Assembly (NCBI GenBank): GCA_044228435.1
Contig: JBGAUW010000012.1
Location: 1-64,000, forward strand
Length of the DNA: 64,000 nt
DNA from: Bog-950 sp044228435
GTDB taxonomy: Bacteria; Bacteroidota; Bacteroidia; Chitinophagales; LD1
Reading direction: 5' to 3'
The notes under the pieces were generated by a model. That model was given only the letters and a program-made list of their open reading frames with translations. It made no database searches and was not told the DNA's origin. Position 1 is the stretch's first letter; every line of letters starts with the position of its first letter. The translations under genes and the position numbers were made by a program. Positions 16,852-26,314 of the stretch are shown here, one piece after another.

Positions 16852-19614
16852 ATGGCCAAATATTATATCCTTATTCTTTTGTTTATATCCTGCTGCTTAG
16901 GTGTCAACGCTCAGGTTAAGTTTCAAAAGTTAATTCAAAATACCGATTATGGTTACGGCTATACGGGGCTTGAAGAAACTTACGATCATAATCTGGTTGG
17001 CTTTAGAAGTATGCAGCGCGTACCCGCTTATACCTATCCGCAGCTGGTAGTTGAAAAATTTGATTTTAACGGCAAGCGTATTTGGCGCAAGGGGATAGAA
17101 ATTCTGGGGTTACCAAATAACCCCATCCTTAAGCCACGGAATATTAAAGAATTACCTGACAGAGGCTTTATGTGCTTTGGAGAGTTTTTGAGCAACATTT
17201 ATTTTGTTTTCAAATTAGATAGTACCGGCAATACAGTTTGGCAGAAATATTTTGTGGATAGTTTAGGGTATGCCTTTGTATATGTAGAGCCGCTTAGTGA
17301 TGGCGGTTTTGCAGTAGTTACCGAAAAAATGGTGCGCAAGCTGGATGCCAACGGCAATACCATTTCCACTTTCGAAATAGCGCATACTAACGTTGGATGG
17401 GTAAACTGGAATAAAACGATGAGCGATGCCCCGGCAGGCAGTTTTATTGTGTCGGGCATGTCGCGCCATACTGTAGGCAATACAATAGATGACCTTTCGC
17501 TGTTTAAGTTTGATAATAACCTGAATATAGTCTGGCAAAAAACCTATAGCTCACCGCTCGATACAGCGGAATATATAATAGACATGGTATGCGATGCTGA
17601 TGGGGGGTTTACTGCGCTTAGCGGAGGTTCCGCGTGTCTGTTGCTTCTTAAGTTTGATGCCAACGGCGTAAAATTATGGAACAAAAGATTGGCATTTGCT
17701 TACAATGCTAATTACGATTTCGACCCGTATTTTCTGCGGCAGGATAAAGTTTTATCGCACGTGGGCAATAAGTACCTGATTTGCGGAAAAGCCGCCAACT
17801 CTGCGGGTACCGAACCAGAGCCATTTTTAGCTTTGGTAGATAGTGCCGGTAATACAATGCAGCAAAAAAGGTTGTGTAATTACGGCAGTTACCTCGATAG
17901 GGCCATGACGGCTACTGCTACGCAGGATAATAAAATATTTGTTAGCTACCAGGGCGTTCCGCAAATTGGCACCACTGCCACTAAGCAATTTATAGCGCGT
18001 ATTGATAGTTTAAATTTTTCCGGTGGTTGTACTACCTACCCACTTACCCTTAGCACTACAAGCACACCCATCAATTACACAAATGCTGCGCATCCTACCG
18101 ATTCGTTCATCTTAGTGCCTACCACTAAATTAGGCAGTACCACTTGGTCTACCGCACCGGCTACTCCTTTTGGCTATTACGATTGTATTTGCAACAGCTA
18201 TTTTAGGGCGGGATTTACTAATCTGCGCGATTCGATATGCGCCGGCGATTCGTTGTTTTTTACCAATACCGCTGCTATAGGCGATACTTTTGCATGGCGC
18301 GTAAATAATGTTACGCTATCTAACAATCAAAATTTTGGTTACCGGTTTACAGCCTCAGGTAATTACACCATAAGGCTGGTAGTAAGTGAATCAGGCTGCC
18401 TCGATTCGTTTAGCAAAGTAATACGGGTGTATGCCCCCGCGGCGCAATCCAGTACCTCCAGTGCTGCCTGTTCCGGTGTTTCAACCGGGCAAATGAATGT
18501 TACAGCAACGGGTGGCCCAGCGCCTTATACCTATACATGGCAACCCAATGTTTCGGCAGCAGCTTCAGCCACTAATCTTAACCCGGGTATTTATTGTGTA
18601 ACGGTTACCAACCGCGTAGGCTGCGCGGTTACAGTATGCGATACGGTTGAGGCCACTCAAGGCATTTCTACCAGTAGCTTTAACGCGGCTGTTTGCAATG
18701 GAGCTTCCTATTTATTTAACGGGCAAAATCTTACGGTAGCCGGTGCTTATAGCGATACGGTTAGTACGCAATCGGGCTGCGATAGCATTGTAACTCTTAA
18801 TCTAACGGTTAACCCGTTGCCCGTAGTTGCGCTTGCAGGCAATACTGATACGCTCTGTTTTGATGGGGTAAGTGTTGCTTTAACAGGGGGTAGCCCGGCT
18901 GGCGGAACTTATTCGGGTGGAGGTGTTTCTGCTAATAGTTTTAACCCTTCGGCGGTTAGTATTGGCAGCCATGTGGTTACTTATTCATATACCGATGGCA
19001 ATAACTGCATTGCACAAGCTACGGAAGTTATTGTGGTAGACTCCTGTTTGCTGCCTCCACCTCCTTGTTATGCCATATTTTCAATTTATCCCGATACGGT
19101 TAATACAGCCGGGGTTTACTATGGTTACAATCAAAGCACCGGTACCAACCTAAGTTACCTGTGGCAGTTTGGCGATGGCAACGCATCTAATCTTCAATAC
19201 CCTTCCCATACATATTCTGCGCCGGGACATTACAATGTATGTCTTACGGTTAATAATGGTGTCGGCTGCTCCAATACCTACTGCGATTCTTCTTTTTATG
19301 TTTTTAAAACTGAAGGTGGTTTAATGGTTCAGCTGAATATTAAAGACCCTAATGCGCCTACAGGTATTAATGAACCAGGTAAAGAGCTTGCGGTAATTGT
19401 GTATCCTAATCCTGCTACCAATCAGCTTACTGTTGGTATTGGCGGCCTTCAGGCAGAACACGTTAAAATATATAGTATGGATGGGCGACAGGTTAGCGAA
19501 GTTAAGCTGCCTGCCCATAACACAATTGATATAAGTGCACTTGCCAAAGGGGTTTATATTGCCGAAATAGGAATGGGAAAAATAACGCAAAAAGTAAGGT
19601 GGGTAAAAATGTAG
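16852..19614 (+). CDS. Large T9SS-sorted protein with Ig-like and PKD domains
   Basis: Secreted protein of 920 residues from the ATG at 16852, which opens a clean signal peptide (MAKYYILILLFISCCLGVNA|Q). An upstream in-frame ATG at 16816 would add 12 polar residues, and a TACTTTTA element near 16809 also favours the later start. The first half has repeated beta-strands of the GGF..(V/T).... KLDANGN type. The second half contains Cys-rich gliding-motility-type repeats and a PKD domain (WQFGDGNASN...YPSHTYSAPGHY). The C-terminus (VIVYPNPATNQLTV onward) is a T9SS type A domain. Probably a surface adhesin. Confidence 0.83.
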   Translation: MAKYYILILLFISCCLGVNAQVKFQKLIQNTDYGYGYTGLEETYDHNLVGFRSMQRVPAYTYPQLVVEKFDFNGKRIWRKGIEILGLPNNPILKPRNIKELPDRGFMCFGEFLSNIYFVFKLDSTGNTVWQKYFVDSLGYAFVYVEPLSDGGFAVVTEKMVRKLDANGNTISTFEIAHTNVGWVNWNKTMSDAPAGSFIVSGMSRHTVGNTIDDLSLFKFDNNLNIVWQKTYSSPLDTAEYIIDMVCDADGGFTALSGGSACLLLLKFDANGVKLWNKRLAFAYNANYDFDPYFLRQDKVLSHVGNKYLICGKAANSAGTEPEPFLALVDSAGNTMQQKRLCNYGSYLDRAMTATATQDNKIFVSYQGVPQIGTTATKQFIARIDSLNFSGGCTTYPLTLSTTSTPINYTNAAHPTDSFILVPTTKLGSTTWSTAPATPFGYYDCICNSYFRAGFTNLRDSICAGDSLFFTNTAAIGDTFAWRVNNVTLSNNQNFGYRFTASGNYTIRLVVSESGCLDSFSKVIRVYAPAAQSSTSSAACSGVSTGQMNVTATGGPAPYTYTWQPNVSAAASATNLNPGIYCVTVTNRVGCAVTVCDTVEATQGISTSSFNAAVCNGASYLFNGQNLTVAGAYSDTVSTQSGCDSIVTLNLTVNPLPVVALAGNTDTLCFDGVSVALTGGSPAGGTYSGGGVSANSFNPSAVSIGSHVVTYSYTDGNNCIAQATEVIVVDSCLLPPPPCYAIFSIYPDTVNTAGVYYGYNQSTGTNLSYLWQFGDGNASNLQYPSHTYSAPGHYNVCLTVNNGVGCSNTYCDSSFYVFKTEGGLMVQLNIKDPNAPTGINEPGKELAVIVYPNPATNQLTVGIGGLQAEHVKIYSMDGRQVSEVKLPAHNTIDISALAKGVYIAEIGMGKITQKVRWVKM

Positions 19615-19834
19615 AGAGAGGCAATGCTATAGTGGCTCTGTTTTTATATCACTGGAAATGAGATACTTACGATGTCGTATTTTTGATCAATACTTTAAAT
19701 ATAAGTTTAATACTTTTAAGGTTATGGTTTGTTATGTTTAACCAGCCTCCTTACAGTTAACATTTAATGGCACCCGGCTCTTTAAACCCTGCAGCCAGGT
19801 TTTTGTCAGTAACCCTGAAACAAAAACAGAAACC

Positions 19835-20125
19835 ATGATTAAGAAAACAATTGTAGCCGGTGCTCTTACTTTAATGTTAGGTATATCGGTATCGTATGCG
19901 CAACAGGCCGATGGAAAACAAAACCCCGAGCACAAATCGATTTTTGAAAGGTTAGATGCAAACGCCGATGGAAAGATTAGCAAGGCCGAAGCGGACAAGG
20001 CCGAAAAGGGCCGCTTAAAAGAAAACTTTGGTAAAATAGATACCAATAGCGATGGGTTGGTTACCAAAGAGGAGATGAAGATTTTTCGTCAAAACAACCC
20101 AAAGCCGGAGCACAAAAAGCAATAG
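19835..20125 (+). CDS. Secreted EF-hand calcium-binding protein
   Basis: Small protein of 96 residues with signal peptide MIKKTIVAGALTLMLGISVSYA|Q. Two EF-hand loops are intact: DANADGKISKAE and DTNSDGLVTKEE, each with Asp/Asn at loop positions 1, 3 and 5, Gly at 6 and Glu at 12. It should bind two calcium ions in the periplasm or outside. Partner unknown. Followed directly by a strong terminator. Confidence 0.85.
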   Translation: MIKKTIVAGALTLMLGISVSYAQQADGKQNPEHKSIFERLDANADGKISKAEADKAEKGRLKENFGKIDTNSDGLVTKEEMKIFRQNNPKPEHKKQ

Positions 20126-20147
20126 TTAGCTGCCTTCTTAGTAATCA

Positions 20148-20187
20148 AATAGCCCTTGCCTGTCTGGCAGGGGCTATTATTTTTTAA
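20148..20187 (+). terminator. Intrinsic terminator after the EF-hand gene
   Basis: A 13-bp stem with one G-T pair (AATAGCCCTTGCC / GGCAGGGGCTATT), a 5-base loop, then ATTTTTTAAA. Confidence 0.88.
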
Positions 20188-20419
20188 ATCGCAAAAAATT
20201 GATTATCAATATGTAAATTATATTTTCAACTTTAAATATAACTTTTTATGCCTTTAGTATAATAGTTTAGTGAGGATTTTAAAGTTTAAATACCCTCTTT
20301 TCAGCCATAAGCCATGCCATCACTCTGCAATTTACCCCCATTTGGGGGATGGCCAAAATACAACCCTTACCACCGCAAATCGTTTACTTTATCATTAGAA
20401 AAACGAAAAAATCAGGACT

Positions 20420-21577
20420 ATGTATTTAAAATCCCTGGCTATTGTTTTAGCAATTATTACCGCAGGCTGCAACAACCAAACCACCACACAACAGCAAAAG
20501 GCGGGCAACCTAACACAAGAAGAAACCGAAAGGCTTGAACAACAAAACGCCGGTTCGGTAGCCGAAGAAGGTGGACAAGCCCCCGCCGGCAGCGGCAACT
20601 GGGAGCGACTGGAACCATATCCGTTTAAAGATAACCAGGGGCAGGTAATTGCAGTATCGCCCCTGCCCACCAATTGGCAGGTAATGCCGGCAGCTGGCCA
20701 GGGGGCACCTGTGTTTACCGGCCCTAATGGCTTAAAGGTGATTAATTACCCCATTCAAAGTTTTATGTATGTAACCGACCAGAGGTTGCAGCAATCGTAC
20801 TACCAAAGCGGGCAGCAAATGCGCGCCATGCCGGGCATAGAACAAGTGATACAGCAGGATATTGTGCCCTGGGCAAATAACCGCGGCCTGCAGTTTGTAA
20901 AATATTACGAGGTGCCTGAGGTAAGCAAAATAGATAAATGGTATAGCGACCAGCTGTATAAAGCAGTGCCCTGCACAAACGAAATGGTAGCTATAGGTAC
21001 CGATTGGAAAGATGCGAACGGCAACCCCTTCTTTTTACTGTTGCATATAAACGTAAGTAACACCGCCCAAATGCAAAACTGGTATTACTCTGCCACCAGC
21101 GTTGAAGCTGAACCGCAGTATTTAGAGCGCGCAAAGAAGCAATACATATTCAGCCTGGCCAACACACATTATCCGTTAGAGCCTATTATGGCTTACAATC
21201 AGCGTGAGGCACAAAAGGCCGGGCAAAGCTGGGCGGCGTTTAACCAGCGCATGGCGCAAAACCAGGCTAACTTTGAGGCCAGCCAGCGCGCGCACGTAAA
21301 CAAAACCAACGCCATTAACGATGCTATAATGAGCAACTGGCGCGCCAATAATGCCGCCAGCGACCGGATGCAGGAGCAGCGCATAGATGTAATAAACGAG
21401 CGGACTAACGTGATAGACCCTACTACCGGGCAAAAGTATAAGGTAGATGCAGGTTACAACCACTACTGGATGAACAGCGAGGGCCGTTACATTAGCACCA
21501 ACCAGTTTAGCTACAACCCCAACCTGGATGAGAGCATAAACAACCAAAAATGGCAGGAGGTAAATGAAGTGAGGTAG
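20420..21577 (+). CDS. Putative lipoprotein of unknown function
   Basis: Protein of 385 residues with a lipoprotein signal (MYLKSLAIVLAIITAGC, Cys17 as lipidation site). A Gln/Glu-rich linker (18-60) follows. The body is polar with many Tyr, Trp and Gln. A long stretch near residues 255-330 (AYNQREAQKAGQSWAAFNQR...) is probably a coiled coil. Its C-terminal motif DPTTGQKYKVDAGYNHYWMN resembles end-caps of other uncharacterised lipoproteins, but I cannot assign a family. Bounded by a terminator, so monocistronic. Leftward, 20188-20419 is AT-rich with no gene I can support. Confidence 0.75.
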   Translation: MYLKSLAIVLAIITAGCNNQTTTQQQKAGNLTQEETERLEQQNAGSVAEEGGQAPAGSGNWERLEPYPFKDNQGQVIAVSPLPTNWQVMPAAGQGAPVFTGPNGLKVINYPIQSFMYVTDQRLQQSYYQSGQQMRAMPGIEQVIQQDIVPWANNRGLQFVKYYEVPEVSKIDKWYSDQLYKAVPCTNEMVAIGTDWKDANGNPFFLLLHINVSNTAQMQNWYYSATSVEAEPQYLERAKKQYIFSLANTHYPLEPIMAYNQREAQKAGQSWAAFNQRMAQNQANFEASQRAHVNKTNAINDAIMSNWRANNAASDRMQEQRIDVINERTNVIDPTTGQKYKVDAGYNHYWMNSEGRYISTNQFSYNPNLDESINNQKWQEVNEVR

Positions 21578-21579
21578 TT

Positions 21580-21620
21580 CTAAAGACATCCAAAGTTTTC
21601 AAAACTTCGGATGTCTTTAG
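21580..21620. terminator. Bidirectional terminator hairpin
   Basis: A long inverted repeat starting three bases after the lipoprotein stop: outer stem CTAAAGACATCC / GGATGTCTTTAG, with inner AAGTTTT / AAAACTT pairing. It lies between convergent genes. The T run is short, so its strength is uncertain. Confidence 0.65.
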
Positions 21621-21671
21621 GGCATATAAATGAGTCGCTTTTTTTAACAGCAGCATCCGGCTGTTAAGTTC

Positions 21672-21722
21672 CCCGCCTATTTTAGGCGGGGTGACCGCAC
21701 AAGGCGGTCGGGGCGGTAAAAG
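21672..21722. repeat. GC-rich double-hairpin intergenic repeat
   Basis: CCCCGCCT / AGGCGGGG hairpin with an ATTTT loop, then a GACCGC / GCGGTC pair and GGGGCGGT. It has the same layout as the elements at 25556 and 29885 (stem, TTTTAGG loop, CCG tail, GGGG end). It lies just past the lipoprotein terminator and before the convergent M19 gene. Confidence 0.65.
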
Positions 21723-21728
21723 GGAACC

Positions 21729-23171
21729 CTAAACAAAAAACCGTTTATAGAACTGCATGGCATTGCCGCTCATTATTTTTTGAACCAGTTGCTTGGGCGT
21801 ATATCCAAACCAAAGGTCTTGCTGGTAATTGTGCTCTTCCAGGTATTCAATCAGGTCTTGTTGCAGTAACGGAAACTTGGCCGATGATTCATATGGGTCC
21901 ATGTGCGTAATGGTGCCGTCAAAGTCGGTACCTATAGCTACTACATCCCAGCCCGATTTTTCGCCTATGCCTTTTACAAGTTGAAAGGCATTATCCCAAA
22001 AAATGCGGGTGTATTCCTTACGCTGCTTTTTAAGGTCTTGTATACCCGAGGCTTTCTTTATCATATCTACCCCGCCCAGCATGCCGCGGTCCATCATCAA
22101 ACCAATTAAGCCGCCCGATTGATGTATAATGCGGGCCTCCTCGTTAGATATATTAATGCTCCAGCGCCAAAATTTATGGGTGCCGCCTTTGGCCATTACA
22201 TCATTATCGGCAATCGAGCTATCCATGGTGCTAAAGCCATTGGCCCCGGCGTGGCTCGATATAATCGGAATCATATCGTTAGGGTTAATAGCGTTGTAGT
22301 TCGCTACAAACGCATAGTATTCTTTACGCGCGGCCAGGCTCATGTGCTTGGTATCTATTAAAATGCGCTTGCCGTTTTCGCGGCTTAGCAACTCGCGTAT
22401 GGCATGCCAGCCGGCATCAGTAATGCCGCGGTTTTTACCTTTGTTTTGATTAATCAGTCCGTTAATAGGCCTTTTAAAACTGGTAGCATGGCCACACAGG
22501 TGGTTCCAAAAATGGTGCGCCAGGTTGATATTAAATGGAGGAAACTCCCATCGCTTAATGGCCAGAATGTTTTCGGTTAACTGCTCTTTTAATTTGTCGT
22601 TGCTCAGTTTATCGGTAGCCGGTGCACCGGTGCCTAATACGTGTGCGCCTTCTATAGTTATTATACCTATATAAGTGTTACCTTTTTTAAGGGCCTGTTC
22701 CAGCTCGGTATAATTGTTTACCAGCAAAAATTCGTTTTTACCATCGGGGCTTGTGCCTTGCTGGCTGTGCACGTAGGCATACTCGGCCTCCAAATCGGTA
22801 AAGTAGTTGTAGTGCTTTTTTTGCTGAATAATGCACGATGAGTCGTAACCCGTTACTACCTCCTGAAAGGTATTAATGCGCCGGTTGCCAAGTAACCACT
22901 GCGGCACATCGCGCAGGTGCAAAAAACCCCGTTCGATAGGATACAGCGAAACCTGGAACACCCGCACATTGCCGGCCACCAAAGCATCTAAATTGCTTTG
23001 CGATTCTTTAAGCACATGCTGCGATGCCGTGCGGATAGTTTCGGCAAAGCTGCCATTTATTTTATGGTGTATATTCTCCCACATGTTGCAAACCGGGTTG
23101 GGGTAGCCCGAGTTGAAGGATTTAAGATTGGGGTGGCAGTGTAGGTCGATGGTAAAAATTTCCTGGCTCAT
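21729..23171 (-). CDS. Peptidase M19 (membrane dipeptidase-like) family protein
   Basis: Zinc-dependent amidohydrolase-fold protein of 480 residues. Metal ligands are visible as DLHCHP near the N-terminus, EGAH in the middle, NLAHHFW and SSHAG for the two His ligands, and GTDFDG near the C-terminus, as in renal dipeptidase relatives. It is longer than typical dipeptidases (about 370-400) because of insertions before EGAH. There is no signal peptide, so it is probably cytosolic. Members hydrolyse dipeptides or related amides; the substrate here is unknown. Confidence 0.85.
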   Translation of the reverse strand: MSQEIFTIDLHCHPNLKSFNSGYPNPVCNMWENIHHKINGSFAETIRTASQHVLKESQSNLDALVAGNVRVFQVSLYPIERGFLHLRDVPQWLLGNRRINTFQEVVTGYDSSCIIQQKKHYNYFTDLEAEYAYVHSQQGTSPDGKNEFLLVNNYTELEQALKKGNTYIGIITIEGAHVLGTGAPATDKLSNDKLKEQLTENILAIKRWEFPPFNINLAHHFWNHLCGHATSFKRPINGLINQNKGKNRGITDAGWHAIRELLSRENGKRILIDTKHMSLAARKEYYAFVANYNAINPNDMIPIISSHAGANGFSTMDSSIADNDVMAKGGTHKFWRWSINISNEEARIIHQSGGLIGLMMDRGMLGGVDMIKKASGIQDLKKQRKEYTRIFWDNAFQLVKGIGEKSGWDVVAIGTDFDGTITHMDPYESSAKFPLLQQDLIEYLEEHNYQQDLWFGYTPKQLVQKIMSGNAMQFYKRFFV

Positions 23172-23180
23172 AATTGTGGC

Positions 23181-23188
23181 CGAATATA
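23181..23188 (-). promoter_or_regulatory. Candidate -7 element TATATTCG of the M19 peptidase gene
   Basis: The minus strand reads TATATTCG, one base off TAnnTTTG. The same variant precedes serS and asnS. No clear -33 element. Confidence 0.35.
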
Positions 23189-23293
23189 CAATGTTAGTTA
23201 CAGGTAATTTATAAAATTACTTAAGCGAATATAAATGGTTATGTATATGCCATTTTTTTCAATATTTGCTTACTAAACACAAACCAATAAGCC

Positions 23294-24937
23294 ATGAAAA
23301 ATCTTTACTTTTTTATCGCATCCTTTTTTCTGTGTGCCGCAGTAAATGCGCAATGCACTATCGACGGTACGAATGTTCCCACGCCGGGAGTTTACCCTAC
23401 CGCAGCCAACTTACCTCACATTCAACAGGGTACTTTTTACGATGAAACGGTGCAGGGCCGCATACAAAGCAGCGGCGATACGAGTGTACTGGGTTTTACT
23501 ATCAATATTCGGGTAGACTCGGTTAGAATAGACTCTATTACAGGCCGACCGGCTGGAATAAATTGGGCTAAAAACCCGAATACTTTACCTGGTGGTGGTG
23601 TTGGCTGTATCCGTTTTTCGGGTACTACTACAGCACCTACCGGCACTTATCCGCTTACCGCCTGGGGTACTGCTTATTTATACCTTAGCAATACACCCGC
23701 AGGTGCGGCGGATGGACCCCGCGCAGTTACCGGTAATTTAAACCAATACTCGCCGTTTGGAGGATACTACCTTACGGTAGACGCAGGCAATACGCTAAGC
23801 GTTACCACCAGTAAAACAGATGTTTCGTGCTTTGGCGGAAACAACGGAACAGCTACCGTTACTCCAACCGGTGGCAGTAATTATACCTATGCCTGGAGCC
23901 CGAATGTGGGAAGCGGTGCAACAGTTTCTAACTTAACGGCAGGCACTTATAATGTTACGGTTACCTCTAATGGCAGTACTACAGCAACAGCCAGCGTAAC
24001 TATTACCCAACCAACGCAGGTAACAGCCAGCGGCAGCGCTACCCCTTCAACGGGCAGCAACGGCACCGCTACAGTTACGCCGGGGGGTGGTACACCGGGC
24101 TATACCTATGTGTGGAACAACACCCAAACAACAGCTACTATTACCGGCCTTGCACCCGCTACCTATACTGTAACAGTAACCGATAGTAAAGGCTGCACAA
24201 CTACAGCATCAGCTACGGTAAACAATGGGGGAAACACCCTTAGCGTAAATATTACCAAAACCGATATTACCTGCTTTGGCGCTGCTAACGGTACGGCTAC
24301 AGCTAATGCCAGCGGAAGTTCTGGCTACACCTATAGCTGGAGTAACAGCGGCAATACTGCCACTATCAGCAATCTTTCGCCGGGTACGTATACGGTTACT
24401 GTTAGCGCAAGTGGTTCTTCGGTAACGGCTTCGGTAACTATTTCCCAGCCATCAGCTTTTACTGCTACTACCGGTACTACAGCATCGTCGGGCTCTAATG
24501 GTGTAGCTACCGTAACGGCCACAGGAGGTACACCACCTTATACTTATAGCTGGAGCAATAGCAACACCAACGATACTGTTTCCGGCCTTGCACCCGGTAC
24601 TTATACGGTAACAGTAAACGATAGCCGCTCTTGCACAGTAAGCGCAAGCGCTACGGTAGTTGTAACCGGCATAAATGATATAGAAGCAAATTATACACTA
24701 AGCATTTTCCCTAACCCGGCCAATGATGTAGTTAACGTAACTGCCGCAATACCTGCGGGTGAGGTAAATGTAAGAGTGTTGAATCTTGCCGGCCAGGTAG
24801 TTTATATGGCCCGTCAAAACAGCAGCGGCAACTATAAGGCTACCATCAACTGCGATGGCTTTACTGCCGGCGTATATGTATTAGAACTAAGCGCTGCAAA
24901 TCAAATAGCGCGCAATAGGTTTGTAATAGCGAAATAA
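23294..24937 (+). CDS. T9SS-sorted protein with SprB-like repeats
   Basis: Secreted protein of 547 residues with a signal peptide (ending AVNA|Q). After a 150-residue N-terminal domain come about four SprB-type repeats, each with CFGG.NGTATV.. (or its degenerate form), Y.Y.WS and (L)APGTYTVTV.. segments. SprB is the mobile surface adhesin of gliding flavobacteria, but this protein is far shorter and such repeats also occur in non-gliding species. The C-terminus (LSIFPNPANDVVNV onward) is a T9SS type A sorting domain. Confidence 0.87.
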   Translation: MKNLYFFIASFFLCAAVNAQCTIDGTNVPTPGVYPTAANLPHIQQGTFYDETVQGRIQSSGDTSVLGFTINIRVDSVRIDSITGRPAGINWAKNPNTLPGGGVGCIRFSGTTTAPTGTYPLTAWGTAYLYLSNTPAGAADGPRAVTGNLNQYSPFGGYYLTVDAGNTLSVTTSKTDVSCFGGNNGTATVTPTGGSNYTYAWSPNVGSGATVSNLTAGTYNVTVTSNGSTTATASVTITQPTQVTASGSATPSTGSNGTATVTPGGGTPGYTYVWNNTQTTATITGLAPATYTVTVTDSKGCTTTASATVNNGGNTLSVNITKTDITCFGAANGTATANASGSSGYTYSWSNSGNTATISNLSPGTYTVTVSASGSSVTASVTISQPSAFTATTGTTASSGSNGVATVTATGGTPPYTYSWSNSNTNDTVSGLAPGTYTVTVNDSRSCTVSASATVVVTGINDIEANYTLSIFPNPANDVVNVTAAIPAGEVNVRVLNLAGQVVYMARQNSSGNYKATINCDGFTAGVYVLELSAANQIARNRFVIAK

Positions 24938-24960
24938 AAAACCACGAGTTTGATAAAACT

Positions 24961-24993
24961 AAAAAGCCCCAAACGATAAGTTCGGGGCTTTTT
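24961..24993. terminator. Bidirectional terminator between T9SS gene and FKBP gene
   Basis: AAAAAGCCCC / GGGGCTTTTT stem with an AAC/GTT extension into the loop, and T runs on both strands. It serves the convergent genes ending at 24937 and 25001. Confidence 0.88.
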
Positions 24994-25000
24994 AATTGTG

Positions 25001-25447
25001 CTATTTTACCTCCAGCAGCTCTACATCAAAAACTAAAGTGGCTTTGGCCGGTATTATCGGCGGCCGGCCCTGGTCGCCATAGGCCAGCGCATAAGGTATT
25101 ATAAGTTTTGCTTTGCCGCCCGGACTTAGCAGGGCAATGCCCTCATCCCACCCTTTTATTACTTTACCAATGCCCAGGGTAAAGGTTATAGGCTGCCCCC
25201 GCTTGTGCGACGAATCGAACACCGTTCCATTGGTAAGCATGCCTGTATAGTGTACCGACACGCTGCGCTGCCGCGCGGCTTTAGGGCCTGCACCTTCAGC
25301 TTCAATTATATACCACAAGCCACTTTCGGTTTTTTGCGCGGCAGGGTAGTTTTGCAAAACCCAGGCATTAAACTCTGCTGTTGCAGCCAGTTGAGCCTCT
25401 TGTTGTTTCTTCTTTAGTTCTTCTAACTTTTTTTGGTATTCGCTCAT
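25001..25447 (-). CDS. FKBP-type peptidyl-prolyl cis-trans isomerase
   Basis: Protein of 148 residues from the ATG at 25447. The in-frame extension to 25615 is rejected because it runs through a palindromic repeat and has no signal peptide. Residues 1-35 form a charged helix (EYQKKLEELKKKQQEAQ). Residues 45-148 are a complete FKBP domain: VSVHYTGML.NGTVFDSS, GKVIKGWDEGI, GGKAKLIIPYALAYG and a final LVFDVELLEV. Probably a cytosolic folding helper. Confidence 0.9.
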   Translation of the reverse strand: MSEYQKKLEELKKKQQEAQLAATAEFNAWVLQNYPAAQKTESGLWYIIEAEGAGPKAARQRSVSVHYTGMLTNGTVFDSSHKRGQPITFTLGIGKVIKGWDEGIALLSPGGKAKLIIPYALAYGDQGRPPIIPAKATLVFDVELLEVK

Positions 25448-25555
25448 TTCGCTATTATGGTTCTTACTTAATGTATTGTGCAAATAAAGTAAATGGAAAC
25501 AAAATGCTGTTGGTGCTTTATTCTGGTTTTTACCTGGTCTAACATAAGCAGAAAG

Positions 25556-25610
25556 GTTTCCCCTCTCACTAAAGGAGAGGGGAAATGTCCGAATGGGGTA
25601 AGGCGGAGTA
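25556..25610. repeat. Palindromic intergenic repeat, copy A
   Basis: An 11-bp perfect stem TTTCCCCTCTC / GAGAGGGGAAA around ACTAAAG, then ATGTCCGAATGGGGTAAGG. The 20 bases from GGAGAGGGG to GTCCGAA are identical to copy B at 29885. It lies between the divergent FKBP and lipoprotein genes. Confidence 0.75.
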
Positions 25611-25692
25611 ACCAAACCCTAATTTTGGGCTAAATTTTAGTTTGCACCAACAAAATCAAACCTTACATTTACATATCACAAAAAAACATCCC

Positions 25693-26220
25693 ATGAAAAA
25701 AACAATTATGCTATCGGCTGTAGCTTTAATGCTGGCCATTTTTGCCACCTCATGTACCAAGGAATTATTCTTTGATTATACTATCGAAGACCATGATACA
25801 CATGTTAAGGCAAGCCTTTACACAGGTACTTACACCGACACGTTTACCGTTAAACAGCAGGACCTTAAAGCGGCATTTACCGCAGCCAAGGCTACCTTTG
25901 ATATGAAAAAAATAAAATCGATGGTGGCTAAAGGCTTTAAAATAAAAAGTAAAGGCGCCACTAACCTGGATGGTGTAAAAGGCGTATCGCTATTCATTCA
26001 ACTGGCAAATTCGCCGGTAGAGCGTAAACAAATAGCCAGCACTGCAGTTTCTCCTGCAGCCGGCGCTACCGAATACGAAATGGTAATTAACGGCACCGAT
26101 TTAAAAGATATGCTGGGCGATACTGACCTATGGATAATAGCCGAAGTTTACTACGATAACCCAAGCGATAAATACATTACTGTTACCAAAGGTACTATGA
26201 CCTTTAATGTAAAGAACTAG
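25693..26220 (+). CDS. Putative lipoprotein of unknown function
   Basis: Protein of 175 residues from the ATG at 25693 (MKKTIMLSAVALMLAIFATSC, lipidated Cys21); a longer in-frame start would spoil the signal. The mature part (TIEDHDTHVKASLYTG...) is a small beta-rich domain without a family I recognise. TACATTTA, one base off TAnnTTTG, lies near 25670. Closed by a strong terminator. Confidence 0.78.
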   Translation: MKKTIMLSAVALMLAIFATSCTKELFFDYTIEDHDTHVKASLYTGTYTDTFTVKQQDLKAAFTAAKATFDMKKIKSMVAKGFKIKSKGATNLDGVKGVSLFIQLANSPVERKQIASTAVSPAAGATEYEMVINGTDLKDMLGDTDLWIIAEVYYDNPSDKYITVTKGTMTFNVKN

Positions 26221-26238
26221 TTAGGCAAATAGTAAAAT

Positions 26239-26275
26239 AAAAAAGCGCCCGCTGTATTACAGCAGGCGCTTTTTT
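26239..26275. terminator. Strong bidirectional terminator
   Basis: AAAAAGCGCC / GGCGCTTTTT outer stem and GCTGT / ACAGC inner stem, with A and T runs flanking on both sides. It lies between the convergent lipoprotein gene (ends 26220) and the Bax inhibitor gene (ends 26315). Confidence 0.92.
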
Positions 26276-26314
26276 GTTTTACCCAAATGGGCTAGTGCAA
26301 TAAATTTTAACGGC

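Noticed and set aside
20314..20538. 74-residue frame overlapping the start of the lipoprotein gene
   Set aside because: Out of frame with the clear lipoprotein signal at 20420 and of unnatural composition.
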